Shown here: one piece after another, positions 31,439-39,758 of the stretch
Position numbering within the stretch: the first letter of the stretch is position 1
Layout: every line of letters begins with the position of its first letter
From: Candidatus Dojkabacteria bacterium S2_J21
Lineage (GTDB): Bacteria; Patescibacteria; Dojkabacteria; SC72
Assembly (NCBI GenBank): GCA_019248085.1
Contig: JAEHHF010000004.1
Span: 1 to 55,829, forward strand
DNA: 55,829 bases
Direction: 5' to 3'
The notes under the pieces: model-generated
Database searches by the model: none
Told to the model about the DNA's origin: nothing
The model's input: only the letters and a program-made list of their open reading frames with translations
Made by a program: the position numbers and the translations under genes

Positions 31439-32488
31439 ATGGAAATGGAACAAACCGAAAAAAGAGAAGAAATACCATATTCAGAAATCCTAGTAACCTT
31501 AGGAGATATTTTGGATCCTAGAATCAGAGGAGAGATAGCTACAGGAAGGAGGCAAATAGCGGCAAGGACATATGAAGATGAGCCTCTTCCTTCAAAGGAA
31601 CTAGAAATGGAAGCGCAAAGATATGATCTTGAAATTATGGAAGAGATAGAGAGAGAAATAAGTGAGAAGCAAGGTGTTGTTCTCACAATGTTTACATGTA
31701 TGAATGGAAATGCTGCAGATATACAAAATAAAGGCTCGGAGATTATTCCGAAGACTTTTGATAAAAATCAGGTCTTTATACAGCGGTTTGCTTTGTTAAG
31801 AAAAATTTTCAGAGAGGCAGAGAAACAGGATATACGAGTTACACTTAATGTAATTATTGGAGATATAGATTTCCTAACGGATTACTATCCGACGATAGAG
31901 AGGAGTGAGGTAGATATTAACTTGGAACAATACTTCTCGAATGCTCAGATGTATAGGGATGATTTAACCGAAAACCTGAGAAAAGTTTTCTACGAGAATG
32001 GTATTAGTGCAGATATTTTTAATTTCGGTGACCAAGATGTAACAACTTTAAGTCTAGATGAAGCAGTACCAACCAAATCATCTATTAATGTAATGTCGCT
32101 TTTGTTAAATACTGCAAACTGGGGAACAGAGGAGATCGGTGAGGGGGAAATAGATGAAAGAGATATCTTAGAAGAAGCTTTCTATACTTCAAGAAGATGT
32201 AATTCAGAGAGGTTTGATCCTAATGTCTTCGCAGGATTACCTATTGATGCATATGAACAGATCGCTAGGATTAAGGCCTGTGGATACAGAAAACAAGGGG
32301 AGATTGTAAAGAGAATAGGAGGAAAAATTCTCCTCATGGACGAGCTTCCTCCAGCTTTAAAGACTAGGTTCTTAGCTAAGAATCCTTCTGATTTGTTATT
32401 CATTTTCCCATGGATTAGAGAAGAAGATGCATGGAAGAACCAAAATCTAGTTGAGATGGAGAAGGTAAACCGAGTAAAAAGGCTCTAG
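31439..32488 (+). CDS. Hypothetical protein, Rossmann-like pattern
   Basis: 349 aa, unrecognised. The N-terminal 70 residues are charged and helical. A strand VVLTMFTCMNGN, a long helix (VFIQRFALLRKIFREAEK), a strand ending in Asp (VTLNVIIGDIDFL), a helix (RDDLTENLRKVFYENG) and another strand (ADIFNFGDQ) give a Rossmann-like order. The same order occurs in the T-box protein at 28992-30275 (SVGCQPI; KALNSFG; IFLSLSDIELL; IETLTQLIQKNGG; TTSFSH), so the two may be distant relatives. No metal or nucleotide motif is visible. No Shine-Dalgarno site; it follows the leader ORF and hairpin. Confidence 0.5.
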   Translation: MEMEQTEKREEIPYSEILVTLGDILDPRIRGEIATGRRQIAARTYEDEPLPSKELEMEAQRYDLEIMEEIEREISEKQGVVLTMFTCMNGNAADIQNKGSEIIPKTFDKNQVFIQRFALLRKIFREAEKQDIRVTLNVIIGDIDFLTDYYPTIERSEVDINLEQYFSNAQMYRDDLTENLRKVFYENGISADIFNFGDQDVTTLSLDEAVPTKSSINVMSLLLNTANWGTEEIGEGEIDERDILEEAFYTSRRCNSERFDPNVFAGLPIDAYEQIARIKACGYRKQGEIVKRIGGKILLMDELPPALKTRFLAKNPSDLLFIFPWIREEDAWKNQNLVEMEKVNRVKRL

Positions 32489-32502
32489 ACTTAAAGGAAT
32501 AT

Positions 32503-32525
32503 AAAAGAATGTGGAAGATTCTTTT
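32503..32525 (+). terminator. Hairpin after the 31439 gene
   Basis: AAAAGAAT-GTGGAAG-ATTCTTTT, 8 bp with the T-run in the 3' arm, 15 nt after the stop. Confidence 0.55.
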
Positions 32526-32673
32526 GAGTATCAGATATTGCCAGTCAAGTAGGCCCATAATATAGATTTCTAACTCTGTTTTATATATAATCATTGTCAT
32601 AACAAGGTTATATAAATATATGTACTAACATATTTTCAATCTTTGTTAGTTCTTTAATAGAATACTACCAACC

Positions 32674-32740
32674 CCAAGTGGATATTGTTTGTAACATAAC
32701 TAAATTATGTTCTAAATTTTATCCACTTGGCAAAAGGAGG
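32674..32740 (+). promoter_or_regulatory. Structured 5' leader with strong Shine-Dalgarno site
   Basis: An outer 11-bp stem CCAAGTGGATA (32674-32684) / TATCCACTTGG (32720-32730) encloses an inner hairpin AACATAA-CTAAA-TTATGTT. It ends 2 nt before AAAGGAGG (32733-32740), the ribosome site of the next gene. Possible -10 boxes: TATAAT at 32586-32591 or TAGAAT near 32658. The rest of 32526-32673 is AT-rich with nothing else recognisable. Confidence 0.55.
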
Positions 32741-32745
32741 CCATA

Positions 32746-33126
32746 ATGCAATTCCAGGATTTAGATTGGGAAAGTATCTTAAAAGAGGTAAGGAGAGGGG
32801 TCTCGAAAATAGAATTTCGAGAGAAATCACTTTCTTCAGGAAATGGAGTTATCAACCGGGGAAAAAGATTCAATGTGATTTGTCTCTCGGAGTTCCATGT
32901 CATCCTCTCGATTGAATATCTCAAAAATATGAGTCTTCCCAAAGGAAGCTACATATTGGTAAATGAGATTTCTAGATTTTTAGGATCTCGTCCCTTCTGC
33001 AGATATATGGATGGCCATTTCTTCGTGTGGGAGTGGACTCCTCAGTATTTACAGAATATGAGGTTCAATATGCTAAAGGAGATGAAGAAGCATTTTCTTC
33101 AATGGAACAACAGCGGTATTCTTTAA
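32746..33126 (+). CDS. Hypothetical small orphan protein
   Basis: 126 aa, not recognised. Basic and aromatic-rich (YMDGHFFVWEWTPQYLQNM near the C-terminus), mixed alpha/beta, no signal peptide or membrane segment. The start is fixed by AAAGGAGG 5 nt before the ATG. It stands alone between a structured leader and a strong terminator, so a monocistronic unit. Similar isolated small genes with strong ribosome sites occur at 34084, 45667 and 47379, unlike the housekeeping genes here. It is a real gene by its signals; function unknown. Confidence 0.6.
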   Translation: MQFQDLDWESILKEVRRGVSKIEFREKSLSSGNGVINRGKRFNVICLSEFHVILSIEYLKNMSLPKGSYILVNEISRFLGSRPFCRYMDGHFFVWEWTPQYLQNMRFNMLKEMKKHFLQWNNSGIL

Positions 33127-33134
33127 AGAACAAA

Positions 33135-33172
33135 TGGCACCTTGTGCAAAAACACGGGTGCCGTTTTTCTTT
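33135..33172 (+). terminator. Terminator after the 32746 gene
   Basis: Nested stem GGCACC-TT-GTG-CAAAAA-CAC-G-GGTGCC followed by GTTTTTCTTTT. Confidence 0.85.
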
Positions 33173-33271
33173 TAACAACCATACCCCATATATATACCAT
33201 CCTTGTTATTCTAATCATTTTAGAATATACTCACTACTGTCCGGATTAAAATAAGAATAAATATAAATAAA

Positions 33272-33928
33272 ATGAGAGACTTTAATAGATCAGGTGGAAA
33301 CAGTAGAGGTGGTGGAAGAAGCTTCGGTGGAGGTGGTAGAAGTTTTGGTGGTGGAGGAAGAGGAAGAAGTGAAAGACCAGAAATGTTCAGTGCAACCTGT
33401 GATCAATGTGGAAAGGACTGTGAAGTACCTTTCAGACCATCAGGAGACAAGCCTGTTTACTGTAGTGATTGTTTCGAAACCAAAAGAGATGATGGAGGAA
33501 GAGATTCTAGAGGAGGAAGATTTGAAAGTAGAGAAAGAAGACCAAGCTTTGACAGAGGTGGATTCAGAGACAGAGAAGAGAAGCAGATGTTCTCAGCAGT
33601 ATGTGATGAATGTGGACAGGATTGTGAAGTTCCATTCAAACCATCTAGTAACAAACCAATCTTTTGTAGCAAATGTTTCGAGAGCAAAGAAGGAAACAAG
33701 AGTAATGGTGGAAGCAAGGGATGTGATTGTGGAAATCTAAAAGCTGATATTGAAGCATTAAACAAGAAATTAGATAAGATTATTAGTATTCTTGAACCTA
33801 TTAAAGAGGTTAAAGCTGCTAAGAAAGCTATCAAAAAAGAAGTTGCTGAAGTAGTCAAAGAAGTTAAGAAAACAGCAAAGAAAGTAGTTAAAAAAGCTAA
33901 AGAGATTAAGGAAGATATAACGGAATAA
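33272..33928 (+). CDS. RGG / double zinc-ribbon / Lys-rich protein
   Basis: 218 aa in four parts. Residues 1-35: Gly/Arg/Ser-rich RGG-like tract (two SFGGGGR units). Then two copies of a zinc ribbon of about 30 residues with the pattern CDxCGxDCEVPFxPSxxKPxxCxxCF (about 43-70 and 110-137). Then a short coiled coil (IEALNKKLDKIISILEPI) and a C-terminal histone-H1-like Lys/Ala tail (AAKKAIKKE, KKTAKKVVKKAKEIKE). Zinc-ribbon proteins with this CEVPFxP core are, as far as I know, common in CPR genomes. A nucleic-acid-binding or condensation role is likely from composition. A GNRA-loop terminator follows. Confidence 0.75.
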   Translation: MRDFNRSGGNSRGGGRSFGGGGRSFGGGGRGRSERPEMFSATCDQCGKDCEVPFRPSGDKPVYCSDCFETKRDDGGRDSRGGRFESRERRPSFDRGGFRDREEKQMFSAVCDECGQDCEVPFKPSSNKPIFCSKCFESKEGNKSNGGSKGCDCGNLKADIEALNKKLDKIISILEPIKEVKAAKKAIKKEVAEVVKEVKKTAKKVVKKAKEIKEDITE

Positions 33929-33952
33929 TTTCTTTTCTAAGTTAGTATCATC

Positions 33953-33980
33953 ACCGAGCGGAAACGCTCGGTTTTGTTTT
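33953..33980 (+). terminator. Terminator after the zinc-ribbon gene
   Basis: ACCGAGCG-GAAA-CGCTCGGT followed by TTTGTTTT; perfect 8-bp stem with GNRA tetraloop. Confidence 0.95.
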
Positions 33981-34016
33981 GTGCTTCAACATCTAGAAAA
34001 CTTATAGTAATAGCGA

Positions 34017-34048
34017 TATAATTACGAATTAATTCCAATGGGAATTAA
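34017..34048 (+). promoter_or_regulatory. Promoter and 5' hairpin of the 34084 gene
   Basis: TATAAT (34017-34022) with a predicted start near 34029, exactly at a hairpin TTAATTCC-AATG-GGAATTAA (34029-34048). A structured 5' end of this kind can stabilise an mRNA. Confidence 0.55.
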
Positions 34049-34083
34049 AATCTTGCACGCTAAAAATTAAAAGGAGATGCCGA

Positions 34084-34365
34084 ATGGAAACGAACACGAT
34101 CCTCACGATAGTATTTTCAGTAGTGGCCATAGTAAGTGCAGTCGTAGCAGGAAGAGCCTTCTGGTATTGTAAAGACAAAGTTCTCTATATATTTGGCGGT
34201 ATTACTGCGGCTGCAAGTGTAGGATCCATAATCATGGGATCAATAATACACCGTTGGTGGGTGTGGGTCCCGGCGATTATTCTTCTAGTCATTGCGTTGG
34301 CTATCATGCTTCTCAATTGCATCACGGGGGACTCTCCTTCGGGTCCGTTTGATGACGAAGACTAA
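34084..34365 (+). CDS. Small three-helix membrane protein
   Basis: 93 aa with three hydrophobic segments (about 7-27, 34-53, 58-78) and an acidic C-terminus (GPFDDED). AAAAGGAGA lies at a good distance before the ATG. Codon use is richer in G and C than neighbouring genes (ACG, CTC, GCG, CCG). No family recognised. The leader ATCTTGCACGC (34050-34060) is complementary, with one mismatch, to GCATGCAAGAT (34391-34401) in the 3' UTR, so the mRNA ends could pair. A holin-like or small envelope role is possible but not shown. Confidence 0.6.
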   Translation: METNTILTIVFSVVAIVSAVVAGRAFWYCKDKVLYIFGGITAAASVGSIIMGSIIHRWWVWVPAIILLVIALAIMLLNCITGDSPSGPFDDED

Positions 34366-34384
34366 GTAAGAAAGAATAGCTCGG

Positions 34385-34446
34385 AATGAAGCATGCAAGA
34401 TGGCCAGTGGCTTAAAATAAATATAAGTCACTGGTCTAGCTTCATT
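34385..34446 (+). terminator. Long two-tier hairpin after the 34084 gene
   Basis: Outer AATGAAGC/GCTTCATT and inner GGCCAGTGGCTT/AAGTCACTGGTC (12 pairs with two G-T). Only a short T-run follows, so it may be a stabiliser as well as a terminator. Confidence 0.6.
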
Positions 34447-34502
34447 TGTAAAACAAATATATACCCTGTATCATTTATGCATTCCAACATATACACAAAG
34501 CT

Positions 34503-35114
34503 ATGGATCTTGTTGCACTAATAACACAAATAATCTCCACTGCTAAATACCCAGTAATATTCTTGATGTTCTTCATAGATGGTTCTTCTACTAACTTCAT
34601 AGCTTCAACATTAGCTGGAAGTGGATTACTGAATATATGGATAATAGTTGTGGCTGCAATAATCATAGAGTTATGTGTAGATATGTTTTACTTTATGCTA
34701 GGACATAAAGTATCTAATACTGAGATTGTAAAAAGGCTTACAGATAGCAAAAAGAGTGAATTTCTTAAGGTGATAGAGAGCGCATACAAAAAACACCCGG
34801 GTCTTACATTAATGCTGGTGAAATTCGCAGGGCCATTGGCAATCCCCGGTATCCTCTATATGGGAAAGATGAGAGCGTTAACTATTCCGAAATTCATACA
34901 ATATGCTGTCATAGTGGCAGGAACAAGAGCGGCACTGCTTTCATTTGTAGGATATATGGTAGGGAAGGGAATCACCGGATTTGTAAAAGTATATGACCTT
35001 TTTAAGGTTTTTGGAGTTGTACTCCTGATAGCTGCTATAATATTCATCATATACAAAACAAACCAGAAGAAAATAGAGAAATGGATTTTAAATATATTTA
35101 AAAAGATACAATAG
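34503..35114 (+). CDS. DedA family membrane protein
   Basis: 203 aa, four to five membrane helices. Family features: FFIDGSSTNFIAS near the N-terminus, the ELCVDMFYFMLGHK segment (ExxxDxxxYxxG), and the FAGPLAIPGILYMGKMRALTIPKF block, which resembles the conserved F.rf.P..R......aG..m....F region of DedA proteins with several replacements. DedA proteins are linked to lipid-carrier recycling (undecaprenyl-phosphate flipping). It runs 1 nt ahead of a GT2 glycosyltransferase, consistent with an envelope-glycan operon. Confidence 0.8.
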   Translation: MDLVALITQIISTAKYPVIFLMFFIDGSSTNFIASTLAGSGLLNIWIIVVAAIIIELCVDMFYFMLGHKVSNTEIVKRLTDSKKSEFLKVIESAYKKHPGLTLMLVKFAGPLAIPGILYMGKMRALTIPKFIQYAVIVAGTRAALLSFVGYMVGKGITGFVKVYDLFKVFGVVLLIAAIIFIIYKTNQKKIEKWILNIFKKIQ

Positions 35115-35115
35115 G

Positions 35116-36798
35116 ATGTCGAAACAAAAGGATAAAACTAAGGGGAATTTCTTGAAAAAGGCAAAGGAATTAATTACAAGATTTTTCATTGGAGATACTC
35201 CAAATGTGAATCCTTTCAAACCGCAAGATAGGGATGCTGGTTTCCCAAGTGGTACGCCACATTTTCTTAAGCGAATATATGAAATCGTACCGGGTTTCTT
35301 TACTTGGTTATTCATTCTCTCTCCAGTCATATTTGCACTCTTGCGATGGAATCAGGTCTTCGCTATATATGTAGCCTTTCTTGTTGCATACTGGTCTTTG
35401 CGTGCATTCAAATTCATAATAGGTATATATATTGGTCTTAAAAGGGTCAAGCACGACACGACGACTGATTGGGTCGAGAAGATACATAGTGAGGTAGGGC
35501 AAGAATTTAAAGAAATGCGATACATATATCTGTGTCCAGTATATTCGGAAAGTTTGGAAGTATTAGAACCTTCATTTGAAGCATTTGCGAATAGTGATAT
35601 TGGGGCAGACAAGATAGATTTGGTATTAGCAATTGAAGAAAAGAAAAAGGATTTCCAGATTGAGAATTTCAACAAACTTAAGGAAAAGTATGGGAAACGA
35701 TTCGGAAGTATGAGGTATTATGTCCACCCATTTGGGATTCCAGGAGAAGTCATTGGTGTTAAGGGAGGGAACATTAACTGGGCGGGAAGGCACTTGGTTG
35801 AAGATCTCGAGAAGGAAGGCAAAGATCTATCCAAATATCTCTTGATTTCTTGTGACTCAGATCTTAGACCACATGCGAAATACCTATCTGCTATAATGTA
35901 CAAATATCTGACAGTAGAGGACAGAGACAATCGTTTCTATGCAAGTGCACTCCATACATTCAATAACAATATTTGGAGAGTTCCATCAATCATTAGAGCA
36001 CAATCCAATATGTTAACCCTAGTAATCTTGCAGAACTGGGTAGTTGAGAAGCTCAAGAGAATTCCGTTTGTAGGGGAGAGTCTGTATATTAGAGATACAT
36101 TCTCCTCGTACATCGTCAATCTTAAAACATTGAAGAAGTTAGAATTCTGGAACCCAGAAATTGCAAATGATGATACGGCTTTTTACTGGAATGCAATGAT
36201 AAGGACGAGTGGGACTTTTAAGAGCCAGGAAGTGTACGTACCGACATATAATGATGCTGTTGAAAATCAGACATATCTAAAATCTCATGTCTCATACTAC
36301 AAGCAGCAACATCGATGGGGATGGGGTGTGGTTAATGTCCCGATAACAATCGCGGCGCTTTTCCAGAAAGGAGATCAGTTCCCCGTATACAGAAAGCTAT
36401 TCATGTTGAGAAGTATTTTTGAATATCAGATATGGTATTTAACTGTTGTCTTCATACTTACATTTGGTCTTACAATCATGGGCTGGTTAAGTCCAAGCTA
36501 CCAGTACACAGTTTTAGCATACAATCTCCAACGAGCTTTAAGCTATATATTCACTGCAATTACTCTAACCAATATCCCAATTGTAATATTTAGGAGAATG
36601 ATAACTCCTGTCCCAAAGGGATGGAAATGGTGGAGACATGTTCTTGATTTTGCTGAAACCGCTCTTGTGACTGTTAATATGCTGACTTTTGGATTCATAC
36701 CGTATGTACAAGCTCAGACAGAGATGATGTTGGGCCAAACAAGCTTCAAGAGGAACTTCTATGTCACAGAGAAAGTTAAGATAGACAAGGGAAATTAA
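35116..36798 (+). CDS. Membrane GT2 glycosyltransferase (cellulose-synthase-like)
   Basis: 560 aa. Two N-terminal membrane helices (58-100), a GT2 catalytic domain with LVLAIEEKK, KGGNINWAGRHL, the metal site SCDSD and acceptor-side DDTAF, then YKQQHRWGWG, a QxxRW-type motif of processive synthases, and four C-terminal membrane helices. The catalytic aspartates are spaced as expected. It probably builds or transfers a cell-surface polysaccharide from a nucleotide sugar. It is coupled to DedA; the LPKTG protein follows 62 nt later. Confidence 0.85.
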   Translation: MSKQKDKTKGNFLKKAKELITRFFIGDTPNVNPFKPQDRDAGFPSGTPHFLKRIYEIVPGFFTWLFILSPVIFALLRWNQVFAIYVAFLVAYWSLRAFKFIIGIYIGLKRVKHDTTTDWVEKIHSEVGQEFKEMRYIYLCPVYSESLEVLEPSFEAFANSDIGADKIDLVLAIEEKKKDFQIENFNKLKEKYGKRFGSMRYYVHPFGIPGEVIGVKGGNINWAGRHLVEDLEKEGKDLSKYLLISCDSDLRPHAKYLSAIMYKYLTVEDRDNRFYASALHTFNNNIWRVPSIIRAQSNMLTLVILQNWVVEKLKRIPFVGESLYIRDTFSSYIVNLKTLKKLEFWNPEIANDDTAFYWNAMIRTSGTFKSQEVYVPTYNDAVENQTYLKSHVSYYKQQHRWGWGVVNVPITIAALFQKGDQFPVYRKLFMLRSIFEYQIWYLTVVFILTFGLTIMGWLSPSYQYTVLAYNLQRALSYIFTAITLTNIPIVIFRRMITPVPKGWKWWRHVLDFAETALVTVNMLTFGFIPYVQAQTEMMLGQTSFKRNFYVTEKVKIDKGN

Positions 36799-36860
36799 AT
36801 TCAGGGAAATTTCATTTTAGTACTGTAATGTTTAAATACTAAATTATTAGTTTTAAACAT

Positions 36861-38036
36861 ATGTTCCTCAAAATACTCAAAATGATCCTGTACTTCTTCA
36901 TAATTTTTGCTAAACCAGTGTACGCGGATAACTTTGACGGCACGCTAGATACCTCAGATAATCAATACGTTCAGACTATAGCGTTTGCAGTTAGCGACTA
37001 TCCAACTATTAAGAATATCCTGTATGAGAAGAATACCTTCATAGCAGAAGATACGGATCTAATTCTTGTAGATGGGCAGATAGAGTCTTTCATAGATTTT
37101 GATGGTACTAGGCGTATTCCGATGGTGGCCGACAGTGTAAGTGCACCCCCAGGGACACAGGTAGACGTGGTCTACCTGTACAAGAATTCAACCGGGCATG
37201 GGATAGAGATTTCTAAGGTTGACTGGGTTTTGAGTAGAAATATTAAGGAGAATGGGTCCTTAATAGATATTCTAGAGATTTCAGGATATGCAGAGGGAAA
37301 TCTGGGATACAAATATTCTAATCAGAATCTAATCAAATCTGGAATATACAAAGAATATGTGGGGAAGGGAATGGTATCAGATGGCGGAACGGGGGCATAT
37401 ATATTGGAAAGTGTTACGGTAAAAAATCCCTTGAACGTTGATGATACAAAGGTAGTTCTCAACGACGAGGGTGGTGTAGATTTCGAGATATATATTCAGA
37501 ATATGAGTAAAGAATTTTTAAACGATTTAAAATTTGAGTATGGACCTCATGAAGAGGTTTTCAGTTTAGGTGCGGGGGAGGAATATGTCGTAAAATTTTC
37601 GACTTTGGATATACCATTAACTTTGGGAACATTTAGTGTCTACAATCCAAATATTAAAGAGACATGTGCAGTATCTGGTTCTCCATACTATACATATACT
37701 CAAACGGATGCCATCCCAGTACTAGCACACAGAGGTGCGGATATTGTACCTGGAGCTACAGTACAGCCTGTGAGAGAAAGTTTTTGCATTAAACGAATAC
37801 CATATACTATGATCTCTGAAGCTATGGTATTGAGTCAGGTAGAGACTGTATCTGAGGAGGAAGAAGTATTGGGGACATCAGACGAGCAGAGAATACTACC
37901 CAAGACAGGGCAAGTAGGTATGACGATACTCACCTTACTTGTTGTAGATGTGCTTCTTTGGTATTCTTTGTATATATTAAGGAGGAACCATGAGAGTAAA
38001 AATACAAATTCCAGAATACGTACAAAAAGTAAGTAG
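36861..38036 (+). CDS. Secreted protein with LPKTG sorting-like signal
   Basis: 391 aa. Signal peptide (KILKMILYFFIIFAKPVYA, cleavage near VYA-DN). The body is beta-rich and unrecognised, with an SAPPGTQVDVVYLYKNSTG segment. An acidic linker leads to LPKTG, a membrane helix (MTILTLLVVDVLLWYSLYI) and a basic tail: a canonical sortase substrate layout. No sortase is encoded in the window. It overlaps cca by 47 nt, and the ribosome site of cca lies inside it. Confidence 0.8.
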   Translation: MFLKILKMILYFFIIFAKPVYADNFDGTLDTSDNQYVQTIAFAVSDYPTIKNILYEKNTFIAEDTDLILVDGQIESFIDFDGTRRIPMVADSVSAPPGTQVDVVYLYKNSTGHGIEISKVDWVLSRNIKENGSLIDILEISGYAEGNLGYKYSNQNLIKSGIYKEYVGKGMVSDGGTGAYILESVTVKNPLNVDDTKVVLNDEGGVDFEIYIQNMSKEFLNDLKFEYGPHEEVFSLGAGEEYVVKFSTLDIPLTLGTFSVYNPNIKETCAVSGSPYYTYTQTDAIPVLAHRGADIVPGATVQPVRESFCIKRIPYTMISEAMVLSQVETVSEEEEVLGTSDEQRILPKTGQVGMTILTLLVVDVLLWYSLYILRRNHESKNTNSRIRTKSK

Positions 38037-39414
38037 AATGCTCAACAAGGAGGGCTTTGAATGCTACCTTGTAGGGGGTGCTGTACGAGATATTGTAATG
38101 GAATTGGAACCTCGGGACTATGATTTAGCCACAGATGCGCTTCCTGATGAAATGTTAAATATCTTTCCTAAATCTGTATCAGTCGGTGCTAAATTTGGGA
38201 CAGTTATGGCCCTCATTCAAGACAACTTGGGCGAAACACACGAAGTAGAAGTAACAACCTTTAGAAGCGAATCTGACTATGTGGATGGAAGATGGCCTGT
38301 GAATGTAGAATTTGTTAAAGAGATAGACAAAGATTTGGGTAGGAGAGATTTCACCATAAATGCAATGGCTGTGGACTTAGGAAGCCTTGATCTAGAAGGT
38401 AGTAACGAAGAAATCGAAGTAGAAGTATATGATCCATATGATGGGATTAAAGATATTGGATTAAAGAAGATACGGGCCGTCGGTACACCAATGGAGAGAT
38501 TCAAAGAAGATGGATTAAGAGCATTTAAGGCATGTAGGTTGGCTTCTCAGCTGGGGTTTGAAATTGAAGAGGAAACCTTTAAAGCCATATCCGAATGTAT
38601 CCCTGTAGCAGCTCAAGTTTCAATGGAACGTGTCCGAGATGAATTCATGAAGATGATTCTGAAATCTTCTAAACCTTCCGTAGGTATAGAGCTCATGAGA
38701 CAAACTGGTTTGCTCAAACTCTTCATGCCTGAATTACTAGAAGGTCTAGGTGTAGAACAAAAACTATTCCACAGTGATGATGTATATTGGCATAACCTTC
38801 GAACCTGTGATGTAGCACATGACAGTGTAAAATTAGCGGCATTACTACATGATATTGCTAAACCACGAACAGATATGGGTAACGGTCATTTCTATGGTCA
38901 TGATGCAATGGGGTCTGAGATGGCGGAAGAAATATTAAAGAGGATGAAATTCCCACAGGCAGAGATAAAGAGGGTAGTATTGCTAATGAAAAACCATATG
39001 TTCTACTATCCACATATACAAGATGGAATGACTGAAGAAGAGAAGGGGAATATTGAACTACACCAATGGTCTGATTCTGCAGTAAGAAGATTCTTACAAA
39101 GAGTAGGGTTAGACAATATCGACGAACTATTTAAATTGCGATTAGCAGATGCCCAAGCAAATCCTAAAACAGCATTTAAACCAGAAGAGATAACATTGCT
39201 GCAGAAACGAATATCCGAAGTCATGCAACAAGATATGGCTTTGAAGATTACGGATTTGAAAATTAATGGAGAAGATCTCGTAAGCATGGGTATTCCAAGA
39301 GGACCAGAACTAGGCAAGGTCTTAAAAGAACTTCTTGATATGGTATTAGAGGATCCGATGTTAAATACTAAAGAGAAATTAATGGAGAAAGCTAAGATCA
39401 TAGCTAAGATTTAA
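37990..39414 (+). CDS. cca: CCA tRNA nucleotidyltransferase with HD domain
   Basis: Adds or repairs the tRNA 3' CCA, 474 aa. Class II signature LVGGAVRDIVM with PRDYDLATDA, the DLGRRDFTINAMA segment, the ARRPERFKEDGLRA-like PMERFKEDGLRAFKACRLA, and an HD domain (LAALLHDIAKPR). AGGAGG (37980-37985) precedes the ATG. CCA is encoded for tRNA-Tyr and tRNA-His here but not for tRNA-Ser, so this enzyme is needed for at least the latter. Confidence 0.96.
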   Translation: MRVKIQIPEYVQKVSRMLNKEGFECYLVGGAVRDIVMELEPRDYDLATDALPDEMLNIFPKSVSVGAKFGTVMALIQDNLGETHEVEVTTFRSESDYVDGRWPVNVEFVKEIDKDLGRRDFTINAMAVDLGSLDLEGSNEEIEVEVYDPYDGIKDIGLKKIRAVGTPMERFKEDGLRAFKACRLASQLGFEIEEETFKAISECIPVAAQVSMERVRDEFMKMILKSSKPSVGIELMRQTGLLKLFMPELLEGLGVEQKLFHSDDVYWHNLRTCDVAHDSVKLAALLHDIAKPRTDMGNGHFYGHDAMGSEMAEEILKRMKFPQAEIKRVVLLMKNHMFYYPHIQDGMTEEEKGNIELHQWSDSAVRRFLQRVGLDNIDELFKLRLADAQANPKTAFKPEEITLLQKRISEVMQQDMALKITDLKINGEDLVSMGIPRGPELGKVLKELLDMVLEDPMLNTKEKLMEKAKIIAKI

Positions 39415-39431
39415 ATTATTAATATAATTAA

Positions 39432-39695
39432 GTGAAAAGAATAGAAAAAAAGTCGGTGCCGGTACTTTTTGAGAAAGTACTCAGTGGGGAGAAAAATTTT
39501 GACCTAAGAATAGCGGAATTTGAATGTGAAGTAGGGGATATTTTGGTATTACGAGAATGGGATCCAGAACTTAACAACTACACTGGAAGACAGCTGGAGA
39601 AGACAATTACCTTTGTTATGAAAACCAAAGATCTCAAATTCTGGAGTCAAGAAGATATAGAGAATCTAGGATTTCTAGTAATGTCATTTAAATAG
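39432..39695 (+). CDS. DUF3850/ASCH-like small protein
   Basis: 87 aa. FEKVLSGEKNFDLRIAEFE, VGDILVLREWDPE and YTGRQLEKTITFVM match the DUF3850 (PUA/ASCH-like) pattern of a K-x-F-E/D-x-R core, GD and EW. It is probably an RNA- or modified-nucleotide-binding domain. Start is GTG at 39432, 17 nt after cca; no ribosome site. Confidence 0.8.
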   Translation: MKRIEKKSVPVLFEKVLSGEKNFDLRIAEFECEVGDILVLREWDPELNNYTGRQLEKTITFVMKTKDLKFWSQEDIENLGFLVMSFK

Positions 39696-39758
39696 GGTTG
39701 TAAATCCTTGCCCTTTTCGTCTATCATGTACATAGCTTAATTAACTAGAACTGCCTTA

